Of a stretch of 64,000 bases of DNA, positions 1 to 12,161 are shown piece after piece; the stretch's first letter is position 1, and every line of letters begins with the position of its first letter. This stretch comes from Salticus scenicus. Taxonomy: Eukaryota > Arthropoda > Arachnida > Araneae > Salticidae. The position numbers were made by a program, and so were the translations under genes. The notes beneath the pieces are model-generated. The model made no database searches. It was not told the origin of the DNA and was given only the letters and a program-made list of their open reading frames with translations. The stretch is taken from NCBI GenBank assembly GCA_963930645.1, contig OZ005648.1:150763035-150827034 (forward strand). The letters are read 5' to 3'.

Positions 1-2149
1 AACAGATGAAATCGAAACATTATGTATGACGCATATATTAAGATTTAAGACACATTACAAATTTATAATTTAAACTATATAGAGTTTTTTATACATAACA
101 ATATATTGATTAAATTATTCATTAAAACTAATTTTTATCTATTTGTACGTAGCTTTATACATGCGTGCTTTATCTATAAAGTTAAAGCAAACTTTTTGCA
201 ATAAAATTATGAACTGTATTTAATATTAAATATAAAAATACTGTGAGTTTTTCAAAACTTATTCTGCAAAAATCTATATCGAATATACAACTACAGTATA
301 GGTTTTAATTTGATGCATTATGAACAAAATTTCGGAGACTAAAATGCACTAGATATACTTAATATTCTAAGACATACGTTCTAAGGATGGTGTTTTATAT
401 AGATATGTGTGTGTGTGTGTATATATTAATGTTCAATTGGTTTTATTGTAAATCGAACATTAATTCGTAACTCCGGTGCAATAACTGCATTCCATTTAGA
501 AAAACTGAAATGCAATTTTAAGGTTTTGGTAGAAATACAATCGTGAAAAAAAAACTTATAATAAAAATTAAACTACTAATTCATTCTAAAATTAAAGTAT
601 TTTTGCTATACGATGTGTATTGCAAGATCGCTTTTGATTTTTCTAGCTTAATCCATTTTCGAAAAATAACAGTTAAAAGTATATTTTTAACAAACTATTT
701 AATATTATATATTTTAATTTCTAATTTTATTTTCTTTGTGTCATAAAATGTTCGAACTACATACTTAAATTCTATACTGCATTATGTAGTCAGAGAGCAA
801 AACAGTTCTAATGTGTATTTTACACAAAAGTTTATTTACAATGATTTTTTTTTTTTTCATGGTTCTAACTATTAATTAAGTTACAAAATTTAGGAAGTTT
901 TTACATGATGACCTATATCTATAAAATCTTCTTTATAATTTAATTAACTGAAGCCTTATAAACTTACATTATACTTTAAGTTTTGAAGTGAATAATAATA
1001 AATTATTAGATTTCTTCCTTATATTCTTTTTCACTTTACGTTATATTCAATTACACATTTCGCGTTATATTTATTTAAGTTAATACAATGTAGTAGAACT
1101 ACCTTAAAATTGAAGCAGCAAATCATCTTTTTAATTTATTTTATAACGTTCAGTACTTTAAAAAAATGATTTTAACAAAATAAACTACATGCGCTGCCCG
1201 TTTGTCTAAATGTCTCTCAACTTAAATAATTAACACAAATATGCTTGGATTACCATAAAAAGAAAATGTTGATGCTATAAAAAAGAATATGAAACATATG
1301 AAATTTTAAATAAGATGTATTTCGAATAAAATTATTATCACGATGTTAATTTAATTTTATTACACTGATTAGTAAAAGCATGTTAAAGTACTTACGCGGA
1401 AGAGAAATGACACAAACGTAATACATAAGCCTAACGATGAGATAATTTGCAATAACCATTAAACCAATAGAAACATTCATCAAATTTTAGAAATGGAAAG
1501 AGATAAATTAACCAAAAGGATCCGATAAAATAAAAGAGAATTCATGAAATATAGTATGCATGTATTAATGTTCAAATGCTTTTATTGTAAATCAAACATT
1601 AATTTGTAATTTCGGAGCATTAATTCGTTGCACTCTAAGATTCTTTATAGAATTTGATAAACATAATAGTAATACTGCATTTAAACTCTAAGAAATTTTA
1701 GTAAAATTCGGAGAGTTCACGGTTAAATTATACTGCCAGCTCCCTCCTTAAAGTAAAATGGCGAACACTTATATTCATAACAAGCTACTATTTTTACTGT
1801 CAGTCACTGGAACATTTTTTGCCGGTCACAGTCAGTAATGTAGTGCAGACAAATTGTACAGTGTACAAGACCACTCAAAATAATTACATAAAACTATGCA
1901 CATGGAAAATATTCATGAAAAACCAATTTTCCATTGTGTTAAACATTTCTAAATATTATAAATAACTGGGTGTGTATAAAATTTAACGATTGTACAGAAA
2001 TCTACAAAAATTGCATAAGTGCATCAATTTCTGTTTTATATTATTGCAAGAAGTTCGTTTTTAATTATATTAAGCATTTTTTAAATAAAGAATACATATT
2101 ATAGTATTGGGTAAAATCAAATGTAGATAAGCATAAAATATTTCGAATA
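1..2149. other. AT-rich intergenic DNA, no gene seen
   Basis: I see no convincing coding region here. The only structure is a short (TG)n tract near 409-420 and a ~60-bp direct repeat (about 423-480 and 1561-1620) that starts TATTAATGTTCAA and contains the self-complementary pair AATGTTC/GAACATT. Open frames in this stretch are short, low-complexity and rich in Leu/Ile/Phe/Lys, as expected by chance in AT-rich DNA. Confidence 0.6.
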
Positions 2150-2151
2150 TA

Positions 2152-2504
2152 CACTGTTAAAAATTTCTGTAAATTTAATGTAAATATTTATCCAGAGTCT
2201 CTATAAATTGACAGTAATTCTTAGTTAAAAGTGAATAATCGAGATTCTCAATCTTTATTCTGTATTTTTACCTAATTTTATTATTTCATTTTTTAATTAA
2301 AATTAAAATGACTGTTTCTACTTTAGAAAAAGCATTCTAATTCCAAAATATTTTCTCACCAATAATTAATTAAATTAATATTAGTTATTAAAGTGAATAT
2401 ATAAGATTCATTTTTTAACATCTCAGTTTATTGTTCTCTGTAATTTTACTTAAGACTTAAGGTAATACATTACACAGAGTTTTCTGTTGAAATTTTTAAC
2501 AGTG
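2152..2504. mobile_element. MITE with CACTGTTAAAAATTTC terminal inverted repeats
   Basis: The left end reads CACTGTTAAAAATTTC and the right end is its exact reverse complement, a perfect 16-bp TIR. TA precedes the left end; the right flank is AA, so a TA target duplication is only half preserved. The 353-bp interior is AT-rich and non-coding. The terminal sequence resembles the element at 5885-6051, so both probably belong to one non-autonomous family of the TA-inserting (Tc1/mariner-like) type. The family assignment is inference. Confidence 0.6.
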
Positions 2505-2692
2505 AATTGCAATATTTCATGGATCATTACACTTTAAAGTATTTTTAAAGACTTCTTGTATGTTTCAATAGATTAAAATTTTATTTTTTTCATAAAATAC
2601 GATACCAATATAAGGACTTTTCATGAGATAATTCTACTCTTACCTACAATTATAAATAACGAGTGTGGTTTATTAATCTATTTTATACTGAT

Positions 2693-2725
<33 letters not shown>

Positions 2726-4394
2726 CCGTCAAATTCATGTTATGTTTAATTTTTAAAATCTTATGTAGTCTATAACATTAACAACATTTTATTACTCACC
2801 TGTTTGATAATATTATCATAATTGTCAATATTTCACTTTATTCCGGAGTATTTTTAGCCCTGCCTTTATTTCGCGCCACTTTATTTATAGAAACATGTTC
2901 TCCAATGTATAACTTCGATAAGATGAGAAAAAAAACGCTCTTAAAAAATAAGTTGAATGAAATAAAGGCGGAGCTAAAATTACTGAAAATTAAATTAAAA
3001 TGTTGGCATCTATGTATTATTACTAAAAGGCATTTTTTTTTTTTTTTTTTTTTAGTTACTGTATATACGTAATATGAAAAAATATTTAAAAAAAAAATCA
3101 AATATTTCTATAAAGGTAAAAAAGAGAATTATTTATTATAATTTTGACTGCTTTTTTAAAAACGTTACATGAAAATGTTCGCCTTAAGTAACTTATCCAT
3201 TAGAATACATCCATCACCTTGACACTGATTAAATCGAAAATAGAAACAACATTAAAATTTTACTGACACATATAACGCATTCATACCACTAAATACAATC
3301 TGTTATCCACAGATCCATTTATTCATTTTTTATGTCTACGAATTAGTTTTTCGAATGGCTATCACGTTTCATTCTTCCCAAAATCTCATCAGCTGGTAAT
3401 TTCAGCGGAACAAAATGACACTTCCGAATTATAAAATTCGCATTTCCGATCAATCCCGCCTGCCGCAGTGCTAGCTGATCACACGCAACATCGAATTATA
3501 AGCCATTTATGCGCACGCAATTAGCAAGCTACAATAATCACCGATATTGCAAATATCGTGTTTGTGGGGAAAAAAATGCTTTTATTTATTTTTTTATGAG
3601 CCAAACGCTTTTCCACAATTCACATAAAACTGTGGTGGTAAGATTTTTCTGAAATAGTGGCCAAGTAAATTAATGAATATTCAAAAGAAAATTAAAGAAA
3701 TAACAACTGCCTTATTAGCAAATTTTATTTAAACACATTAGAGGCTAAACTGAAAAAAAATTTCAAATATAACTACCTCATATTAAATAACCTTTTATAA
3801 GATTAGATTATCCATTACCTCCATATTTACTTAGATTCTTATTTCCATGCATTATACGTTTTTAGTTATTTTTTACAATAGATATAATTACTGGCACTTG
3901 CATACTGGGGCATAACTTGTATAAGCATGCATTAAAAATATAACTAGATAAATTCACGTATACTTTCAGTCTTACAGCCGTATGTAATATGTACAATATA
4001 ACAAAAAAAAAAAAAAAAAAAAAAAAAGAGCAGTAGCTTATTGAGCTATACACATCATTATATGTTCTTATGTTAATTTTACAATATACAAAGCAACTGA
4101 AACTTTCAAACTGAAGCCCCAACTTGCAGAAACATGTATTAAAGATATAATTAAATAAAAACACATACATTTTCAGTCTTACAACTGTGTCATGTGATAA
4201 ACTATGATATGTAGCAGCTTATTGAGCTATGCACATTAAAATTGAACCACCATGGATTTTTGTAATATATATTTAATTTTTAATTTTAGTTTATTCATAT
4301 GTAACAGGATTGGTGGTCAACTATTTCACAAATCGTAAAGTTTAGTTTACAACAGCGCCGAGCATCTGGAAATAAACCGATTTAAATCGACATA
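2505..4394. other. Intergenic DNA with a T31 tract and one arm of a dispersed repeat
   Basis: No gene is seen. A run of 31 T lies at 2695-2725 and a second T tract near 3031-3053. Bases 2829-3015 (ATTCCGGAG then TTTTTAGCCC near the start, AAATGTTGGCATCT near the end) are a diverged copy of a sequence at about 37386-37530, a dispersed repeat of unknown type. The tandem duplication at 3862-4237 is listed separately. Confidence 0.5.
3862..4237. repeat. Two-unit tandem duplication (~185-210 bp unit)
   Basis: Two adjacent copies share the order: 'GATATAATTA', a short AC-rich stretch, 'TTTCAGTCTTACA', then 'AGCTTATTGAGCTAT' and 'CACAT'. Copy 1 runs about 3880-4055, copy 2 about 4085-4235. They are clearly diverged and copy 1 carries a long A tract. 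No coding potential is apparent. Confidence 0.55.
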
Positions 4395-4608
4395 CAGTCG
4401 GTAACAAAAGTCTCCGAACACTAGCAAAAATTCCTATGTAAAAAAAAGTACATTTAATGCAGTTTTGTTAAATAAATCCTTATCGAATCCTGTTTTTAGA
4501 CTGACTAAGAACAGGATTCGACAAGGATTTATTTAACAAAACTGTATTAAGTGAACATTTTTTATATAGGAATTTTTGCAAGTGTTTGGAGACTTTTGTT
4601 ACGGACTG
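4395..4608. mobile_element. Palindromic Tc1/mariner-like MITE, copy 1
   Basis: The sequence begins CAGTCGGTAACAAAAGT and ends with a near reverse complement (ACTTTTGTTACGGACTG), flanked on both sides by TA, the Tc1/mariner target. The two halves are complementary along nearly the whole length, including GACAAGGATTTATTTAACAA and its complement near the centre, so the ~214-bp unit would fold into a long hairpin. It is non-coding. A second copy is at 36263-36475. Confidence 0.8.
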
Positions 4609-5884
4609 TACATTTCTGCCCATTTCAAACAATTCAAACAAGATTTAAAAGTTAAGATTTATGTATATTAATTCATGCGTAACGACATTTATAACATTTA
4701 CGTAGAAAGGAGGTTCGAAGACAGACAGACAACAACCATTTTAAAAATCCTCTAAGAATATACCAAAAGTTAAAAGAAGAATGTCTAGCGAGAAGAGGGT
4801 CCCTCTAAAAGAGGGCTAAAAAGTTGCTAAAGGGTCAGCTTCTTAACCTAAAGGACATGAAGAAAACTCAATCTGGTTGCTATTTTTACGACAAAAACAG
4901 CTGAAAATGAAAAAAGAAAAAAGTTCAAACGCTAGACATAAATTCTAAAAATTTTAATTATTTATATATATTACGTTGTGATATATATAAATAACTTAAT
5001 AAATAATAATAATGATATATATAAATATCTAAACTTACAGTTATTACTTAGAAACAACCGAGATAGCGTGATAAGGTTTATCATGTATATTAATTTATCG
5101 TTATGTACATGATGTTGTAAATTACAGCTGATAATATAGAATTGTTAGTTTTCAAAAAGCTATTAACTGAATTAACCCACATCCTTCCTATTTTACATCG
5201 ATGGAACTCTATTTTTGTGTTGTGACTATATGTTTACTAGAATTCTTAATAATAACAAATAAAAATTAAGATTTTATCCCGATTACTTTTAGTAATAATT
5301 AGAACTCCACGATAACCCTTGGTAAAATGGTAGCATTATAAAACTTTTAAAACAAAATGATAAAAACTAATAATACGCGATTATAAAACAAGAAAAATAT
5401 AATTTTTTTAAAAAATTGTCGAGTAGAAAATTATTATTACATTAATTTAATGTGCAAAAAAACCAAGGAAGAAAAATTATAAATAACGACTTTATTTGTT
5501 GAAAAATTTGTTTGTATATTAATTCGTTAGCCGATGTATCACTGTATTTGTATGAAAGATATTACGTTCAGTTCATGGATTAAATTCCAGACATTGTAGT
5601 CGTAACGCAATTATTTAAATGTATGCATATAACGATTGAGTAAGATACATGAAAAGTTAAATAAAATAAATACTGATGATGCTGGTAATTTTTAAACAAT
5701 ACAAATAAACTTATGAATAAATGATAAAATATTTCGTGATAAATTAAATACATGTATATTTTTTATTAGAATAAAATAATCGACTCGCGATATTTTACTG
5801 GCAAAGTTTTTACGATTTTATGTGTTTTAATTTTGTCATTGTCAAAATGATTAATACTTAAATGATATTTCTTCTCATCTGCTA
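4609..5884. other. Intergenic DNA, nothing recognised
   Basis: AT-rich DNA with no long open frame, no clear inverted repeat and no similarity that I noticed to other parts of the window. Confidence 0.5.
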
Positions 5885-6051
5885 CACTGATAAAAATTAT
5901 TTCTCAAAAATGAGCAAAATTATTCCAAAATAGCTCCGAAACGATATATACTTAAATTCGAAAACCCATGTACGCCTTTTTGAGTATATTGACATGCTCA
6001 AAAATGGGGTTGACTACTAAGAATACCAATATCGCCATTTTTTTAACAGTG
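5885..6051. mobile_element. Short MITE with CACTG(A/T)TAAAAA ends
   Basis: Left end CACTGATAAAAA and right end TTTTTTTAACAGTG are imperfect inverted repeats, bounded by TA at 5883-5884 and 6052-6053. Internally the pair CTCAAAAATGAGC / GCTCAAAAATG adds further symmetry. The 167-bp element is non-coding and its ends match those of 2152-2504. Confidence 0.55.
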
Positions 6052-6053
6052 TA

Positions 6054-6347
6054 AACTCTGCAAAATGGGCACGGTAAAGCATGATTTTAATTGGTGAAAT
6101 CTACTAAATAAAAAAATTAAATAAATAAATAAATGATGTTGTTGCACATTTGCGCTAACTATATTCCTGCATATGCTGTATTGTATGTCTTAAGATTTAA
6201 TTACAATGTGCATTGTAAAAATAACTTAGCTTCATTTGTATAAAGTTACAATAAATTTCAGTTACATAAATTTTCGTTATTATTAAAAATTTCAAAATCT
6301 AATCTTTAAATAGAGAACGGGGCGTACACCATATACACATGGCAAAA

Positions 6348-6429
<82 letters not shown>

Positions 6430-6629
6430 GTATTAACATCGTTAAACATCAGTTTCTTCCACTAAGAAAACAAAAAGGAATATGTTACATGTCTACATAA
6501 AAGGTTATTTCCAAAAGTACATATATTTATACCTACATGTTAAAAACGGCCCATTTGCATGTTATAAAAGACTTCGATTTTATTTAGGTTATATCGATTT
6601 TATTATAGTTATTCAGATATATATATATA
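6054..6629. repeat. A-tract/(TA)n/(TG)n microsatellites and flank of the LTR element
   Basis: About 6343-6425 is a poly-A run followed by long (TA)n interrupted by a TGTGTG segment. A second (TA)n ends at 6629 and is the insertion site of the LTR retrotransposon. No gene is seen between them. Confidence 0.7.
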
Positions 6630-7148
6630 TGTGGAAAGTTATGTGGAAAGTTATGTGGAAAGCTTTGAGGGACGCATACCTTGTACAGTCAACAGATGGC
6701 GCTGCCTCCGATGCCCATCTTTCGACGAGAGGACGAACGGAAGGTAGTTGAGATCTCCCTGCCATGAAGAACTGTTGAGACCGTCAGCGCGAAGGCTGAT
6801 GTGGTCATTTTCTTCTAATTAGAGCTTGTAGTGCTCTTAATAGTTGGGTAGAGCCATGGAGAGCTCTATACCACAATCTCACATATTTGAAATAGTACGT
6901 GTAGGTACTAATGTGAATTATTAGAGCGAGTAAATGCTCATATGTTACTTTGTGTTAGTTCTATTGATGAAGAGAGCTTATTATGTGTATTAGGCCTCGA
7001 AACCAGCAAATGGTTATTGATGTAAATTCTACTTTTATAATATTATCTCTGTATACTTTGTGTTTTTGTGTGTCTTCAATAAACATGTAGTTCTTTAAGT
7101 TGCATCTCATCATTGCCCCACCCCTAGACGCCCAGCCAAGATTCTACA
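6630..7148 (+). repeat. 5' LTR
   Basis: 519-bp direct repeat of 12162-12669. It starts with three copies of a 12-bp TGTGGAAAGTTA-like unit where the 3' LTR has two, which explains most of the length difference. A polyadenylation signal AATAAA lies at 7078-7083, followed by TGT-rich sequence in the usual R/U5 order. It ends TTCTACA. Confidence 0.93.
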
Positions 7149-7150
7149 AG

Positions 7151-7168
7151 TGGAGACTCTGCCGCGAT
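7151..7168 (+). promoter_or_regulatory. Primer-binding site of the LTR element
   Basis: TGGAGACTCTGCCGCGAT begins two bases after the 5' LTR with the TGG expected to pair with a tRNA 3' CCA. I could not decide which tRNA it matches from sequence alone. Confidence 0.6.
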
Positions 7169-7752
7169 ATTATGGCAACACCAACAAGTTATAAAAGGTA
7201 ACTTTTCTATATTTATTATTCTGTTAGATAATAATAATGCATAAATTGAAGCAGGAAGAATTTAGTGCTATTTTGAATTAGAAATTGATGAAAAATATTT
7301 TTAAGAACAACAGTTTTAGTTTCATTTTGTGATGAAATAAAATAAAAATATCACTTGAGAAGAATGAATAGAAGTAATAATTACGATTGAAAAAATATTC
7401 TGAATAATCTTTTAGTATTTTGCTTATTATTGTTTGCAATATTATTTTAACAATATTATTTGAAAACGAAAGTGAAAACAATAATTAAAGAAAAAATAAT
7501 GATAATGGTGATATTATATGAAATATGTGTAATAATTAAGAAATATATAAGTTGTTCTAAATATTCTGTTGAATAGTATAAATTATTCTGAATGTGCTTA
7601 TTTCAAAATCATAATTTTGATTTGAGAACAAAAACTATCGAAGCACTTTTAAGAAAAATGTTCTCATATTATTTTGTTTCTATTTAAGTATGATATTAAT
7701 TTGGTAGAAATATTGAAATATCTTTTGGTATAAGTAATTATTTAGAGTTATA
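7169..7752 (+). other. Untranslated leader of the LTR element
   Basis: About 580 bp between the primer-binding site and the gag start. It is very A-rich, with no open frame of note on the plus strand, and would include the packaging region. No motif is recognisable by eye. Confidence 0.5.
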
Positions 7753-9303
7753 ATGTCCCAAAACGTGTTACAAGGTATTAAAAAAGCCGATTTAAAAACA
7801 ATTGCTTATAAATTAGGCCTAGCTGTTTCGTCAGAAGCTAAGGTAGTTGAAATCAAAACTTTGATTGAGAGTTCTGATATTTATAAAACTGATTTAGAAT
7901 TTGTTAGAGGTGTTGTTAAAATGTTAGTAGAAGAGCAAAAGTTGAAATCTTTAGAAGAACAAACAAAAATTGAGATAGAAAGAATTAAATTATCCCAGTT
8001 AGAAAAAGAAATCGAGCTTCAAAATTTAAAGTTACAGGCTGCAGCAAATAATTCTAGTAATAATGTTGAGCAATCAAATTCGGAAACTACTTCACAATCA
8101 TTAGAAAATTTAATTAGAAGTATTCGAACTTTAACCATTTCAGTACCTGAGAAACCGGAAGTTTTGCACTTATTTTTTCAATCCCTTGAAAAAGCATTCA
8201 TTTCTAAAAGTGTACCGTCTAAATTTAAATCGGAAATATTGATTAATTTATTGGGAGATAAATGTAATCAGGTTCTTGCGTACGCAACCACCGAAGAAAT
8301 TAACGATTATGAAAAAGTTAAGGAATTAATTTTAAGACAATTTCAACCAACGCCGCGTGAATGTTTAAGTAATTTTAAAAATGCGCTGCGGAATCCGTCA
8401 GACTCTCATGTCCAGTTTGCTTCCCGTCTAAGTGCTTCTTTTGATTACTATTGTAGATTGAGAGGGGTTAACGATGTTAAGCAATTGTGTGATCTTACAG
8501 TTTCTGATAAATTATATGAAACGTTGGATTCTAGAACTAGGGAACATATTAGTGTTCGAGAAGGTCAAAATTGGTTTAAACCCAACGAATTAGGTCGGGA
8601 GTGTGATTTATTCTACTCTTCTAGAGGGAAATCGTTAATTGAAACTAATAATAATACGCGAAACGAAAGTTCAGAGAATAAGCGGTTTGTAAACAAAACT
8701 CCTTTTAGAAAGACACATTATAATAATAAAGATCCCATAGTACGTAATTCGGTATCTAATCAAACTCACGAAAAGCATGAAAGAATGTGTTACATTTGTG
8801 GTGCAAAAGGGAAAACATTTCATTTCGCTAGAGTGTGTCCTAAACGTATTTCAGAGAAAAAAGAATTCCGTGAAAATCTTCCTACGAATTCAGTAGTTCA
8901 ATCCGAAACAAGTCCGATTAACCTAATTGTTAATGAGCTCGAATATGTTGATATTTTAGTGGATGATATTCCACTTAAAGGGTTAAAAGATACAGGTTCT
9001 TCGATTCTAGTTGTAAATAAAAACAGCATTCCACAGACTAAAAATTTTATTTCTTCAACCACTCTAGTTAGCTGCTTTAATGAAAAGAAAGATGCAAATC
9101 TGACTGAATTTAAAATATCTTTACCTAATCATGATTCAATAAATGTAATCGACGCTTTTTGCAACAATTTGTCATGTGACGTAATTCTGCCTGGTAATAT
9201 TTTTCATATTTTGAAACAACAAAATAAAGAAGAGACAGATGTTTCGAGTTCCAGCGCCGTAGGGGGGGGGGGATTGTTTTCTGATTTCGGAGGAAAGCGA
9301 TGA
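7753..9303 (+). CDS. gag: Gag polyprotein with C-terminal aspartic protease
   Basis: 516 codons. Residues ~6-40 (KKADLKTIAYKLGL...) look like a SAP-type helix-turn-helix. Residues ~57-98 are a strongly charged coiled coil (EEQ...IEIERIKLSQLEKEIEL). Residues ~140-290 have the helical character of a retrotransposon capsid. A zinc knuckle of the form CX2CX7HX4C lies at residues 346-362; the usual spacing is CX2CX4HX4C, so three residues are inserted before the His. The protease core DTGSS at 413-417 places PR at the end of the gag frame. The start is the first ATG after the leader. The frame runs through an 11-G run and stops 33 bases later, after a short glycine-rich tail, whereas the pol frame opens immediately after an in-frame TAG at 9260-9262. 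Either programmed frameshifting or a one-base length change in the G run separates them. The product would assemble the intracellular particle and process it. Confidence 0.9.
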   Translation: MSQNVLQGIKKADLKTIAYKLGLAVSSEAKVVEIKTLIESSDIYKTDLEFVRGVVKMLVEEQKLKSLEEQTKIEIERIKLSQLEKEIELQNLKLQAAANNSSNNVEQSNSETTSQSLENLIRSIRTLTISVPEKPEVLHLFFQSLEKAFISKSVPSKFKSEILINLLGDKCNQVLAYATTEEINDYEKVKELILRQFQPTPRECLSNFKNALRNPSDSHVQFASRLSASFDYYCRLRGVNDVKQLCDLTVSDKLYETLDSRTREHISVREGQNWFKPNELGRECDLFYSSRGKSLIETNNNTRNESSENKRFVNKTPFRKTHYNNKDPIVRNSVSNQTHEKHERMCYICGAKGKTFHFARVCPKRISEKKEFRENLPTNSVVQSETSPINLIVNELEYVDILVDDIPLKGLKDTGSSILVVNKNSIPQTKNFISSTTLVSCFNEKKDANLTEFKISLPNHDSINVIDAFCNNLSCDVILPGNIFHILKQQNKEETDVSSSSAVGGGGLFSDFGGKR

Positions 9304-11971
9304 AACAGGTGGCTGTTCTTTTTCTTTATTTGATCGAAGGGAAAATGAGATAGATTCTTTTTTTTTTTCAAATATGTGCAACCTTTCAGAAGAAACAAAA
9401 TTTGATGTCAGTCATATTTTAGATAAGTCATTAAAAGAGAGATTAAGCGAGTTAATAAAAAATTATAAGCCAGTTAAAACAAAAAGTACTGATTTAAAAA
9501 TGTCCATTATTTTATCTGATGGTACACCAGTATGTTTACGTTCTCGCAGATTATCATTTGTAGAGAAATCAGAGGTGGATAAACAAATTGATCAGTGGTT
9601 AATAGATGGTATAATTGGAGAAAGTACGTCAAATTACGCTTCGCCAACAGTGGTGTGTAGGAAAAAAGATGGAGGAATAAGGTTATGCTGTGATTATCGT
9701 GTTTTAAATAAGAAAATTATTAAAGATAAATACCCGTTACCAAATATTGAGGATTTATTTGATAGATTAGGGGAGGGTAAGGTCTTTTCGACACTAGATT
9801 TAAAGAATGCGTTTTTACAAGTTGATGTAGAGGAAAAAAGTAGGAAATATACAGCTTTTGTGACCGATAATGCCCAGTATGAGTTTCTAAAAGTTCCCTA
9901 TGGATTATGTAATAGTCCCTTAGTATTTCAAAGATATGTAAATTATGTGTTTAAAGACCTATTAAAAGATGGTACTGTAATTATTTATTTAGATGATATA
10001 ATTATTCCATCTAAAGATATGAATGAAGGGTTAGATAAATTAAAACGTGTGATAGAAACGGCATCAAAATTTGGTCTAGAGTTAAATTTAAAGAAATGTC
10101 AGTTTTTGAAACGAAAGATCGATTTATTTGGTCACATAATTGAGAATGGCACGATTAAACCCTCAGTAGATAAAACTCTTGCAGTCCAAAATTTCCCAAA
10201 ACCGCGTAATGCTAGGGAAGTGCAGAGTTTCTTAGGTTTAACGGGGTACTTTAGAAAATTTATTCGTTCATATGCCAACATAGCAAGACCACTCAGTGAC
10301 TTATTACGTGCTTCCAATCCATTTAAATTCGAGAAAGAACAGAAATTGGCTTTTCAAAAGCTGAAAGGCATTTTATCGAATACACCTGTGTTATATCTTT
10401 TTAAACAAGGTCATAAATTAGAAGTTCATACAGATGCATCTAAATTAGGATTCGGTGCTATCTTATTACAACTAGATGACGATGGACAGTACTATCCTAT
10501 CCATTATATGGGTAAAAAGACCACGGTACAAGAAGAAAAATACTGTAGTTACGAGTTAGAAATGTTAGCGATAGTAGAAGCCCTTAAAAAATTTAGGAAC
10601 TATTTATTAGGCAGTAAATTTAAAATTTATACTGACTGTCAAGCGTTCACTAAGACTTTAGATAAACGTGAATTGACACCTAAAGTAGCCAGGTGGTCTT
10701 TCCTGCTACAGGAATTCGATTAAGAAGTAGAACACCGTCCTTGTAAACAAATGCAGCATGTTGACGCGCTTAGCAGACACCCTGTAATGACTGTAACTAC
10801 TGATACTCTCACTCATCGTATTGCTACTGCTCAAGAAAATGACGAGTTTATCAAAACCATGAAATCTCTTTTACAACAGAACCAAAATGACGAATATGTG
10901 TTAAAAAATGATATTTAATATAAAGTGTTAAATGATAGGGATGTACTAATTGTCCCAGAGACCATGCAAATTGAGGTCGTAAAGAAATGTCATGCCTTAG
11001 GACATTTTTCGGTTAATAAAACTGAAGAGTTATTCAAACGCGACTATTACTTTTCTAATATAAAAAAATGCATAGATAACATTGTAAAAATTTGTGTTGA
11101 ATGTATACTCGTAAATAAGAAACAGGGAAAAGGAAAAGGTTTTTTGAATCCTATCCCGAAAGGAGATATACCATTATCTACTTATCATATCGATTTTGTG
11201 GGTCCATTACCGACCACTAATAAAAACTATAATCACATTTTTACCGTTATAGACGGTTTTAGCAAATTTTCGTGGCTATATCCCGTGAAATCAACTTCTT
11301 CAGCAGATGCCTTGCAAAAATTAAAACAACAAGCTGCTATTTTTGGTAACCCCGCAAGAATAATATCTGATCGTGGACCTGCGTTCACATCGAAGGACTT
11401 TACAGATTACTGTGTATCAGAAGGAATCGAACATGACACCATCACAACTGGAATCCCAAGAGGAAACGGTCAAATTGAGAGACTTCATCGAACAATCATA
11501 CCTGTATTATCTAAATTATCTATAGATGACCCGAACAAGTGGTACAAGTTTGTTGAGGCTGTTCAGAGAACTATTAATTCCACCGTATCAAGGAGTACCA
11601 ATAGAACTCCGTTTGAATTACTCACTGGAGTAAAAATGAGAAGGAAAGAAGATAAGAGAATACTAGAACTCCTCGAAGAGGAAAGGATAAATTCTATGCT
11701 CGATAACCTTAATACCATTCAAGAAGAAAATCGCCGATGTTACAACAAGAAGAGAAAGAAAGCCCATGTGTATAAAATTAATGATCTAGTTGCCATCCAG
11801 CGAACTCAGTTTGGAACTGGCATGAAACTCAGACCAAAATTCTTAGGTCCTTATAAAGTTGTGCGAGTAAAGACCAAAGACAGATATGAAGTCGAGAAGA
11901 TAGGTGATCACGAAGGACATATACATACTAGTACCTCCGCAGACCATATGAAATTATGGTCCACAAACTAA
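9263..11971 (+). pseudogene. pol: pol: reverse transcriptase, RNase H and integrase (two in-frame stops)
   Basis: One frame, open from 9263 (first ATG 9374), carries RT, RNase H and integrase but is cut by TAA at 10721-10723 (end of RNase H) and TAA at 10916-10918 (start of the integrase zinc domain). RT motifs: STLDLKNAF (first catalytic Asp), VPYGL and YLDD (catalytic pair) near 9985-9996. RNase H: EVHTDASKLGFGA, and a tail TDCQAFTKTL. The region between the stops contains HVDALSRHP, the usual RNase H to integrase connector. Integrase (10925-11971) has HX4H...CX2C zinc ligands, the catalytic triad in YHIDFVGPLP, ISDRGPAF and GQIERLH, and a C-terminal GPYKV motif; there is no chromodomain. 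As it stands only the RT-RNase H part (to 10720) and the integrase part are separately open, so the copy should not make a full Pol. Confidence 0.92.
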
Positions 11972-12161
11972 ACTAAAATCCAATAATAGAGACTAATGAA
12001 CTTTAAAGAAAAAGTTAACTGTGAATATTAATGTACATAATTTTTTTAATGTCTGTTTCTCTTTTTTGTTTTTTTTCCTTTTAATTGTATTTTGCAGATA
12101 TCCTTTAGTATCCCAGGCTGGTTCGACGGTGAGGTCACCGTGCATCAGGATGACAGAGCTC
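11972..12161 (+). other. 3' untranslated region before the 3' LTR
   Basis: About 190 bp with no ORF, so no env. It contains a pyrimidine-rich stretch (12054-12084). The expected polypurine tract is weak: the only purine-biased stretch next to the LTR is GGATGACAGAGC. Confidence 0.6.

Noticed and set aside
10132..10317. 61-codon minus-strand ORF in pol
   Set aside because: Shadow of the RT frame on the other strand.
11972..12161. Possible env gene of the LTR element
   Set aside because: Only ~190 bp remain between integrase and the 3' LTR and no frame is open; there is no env.
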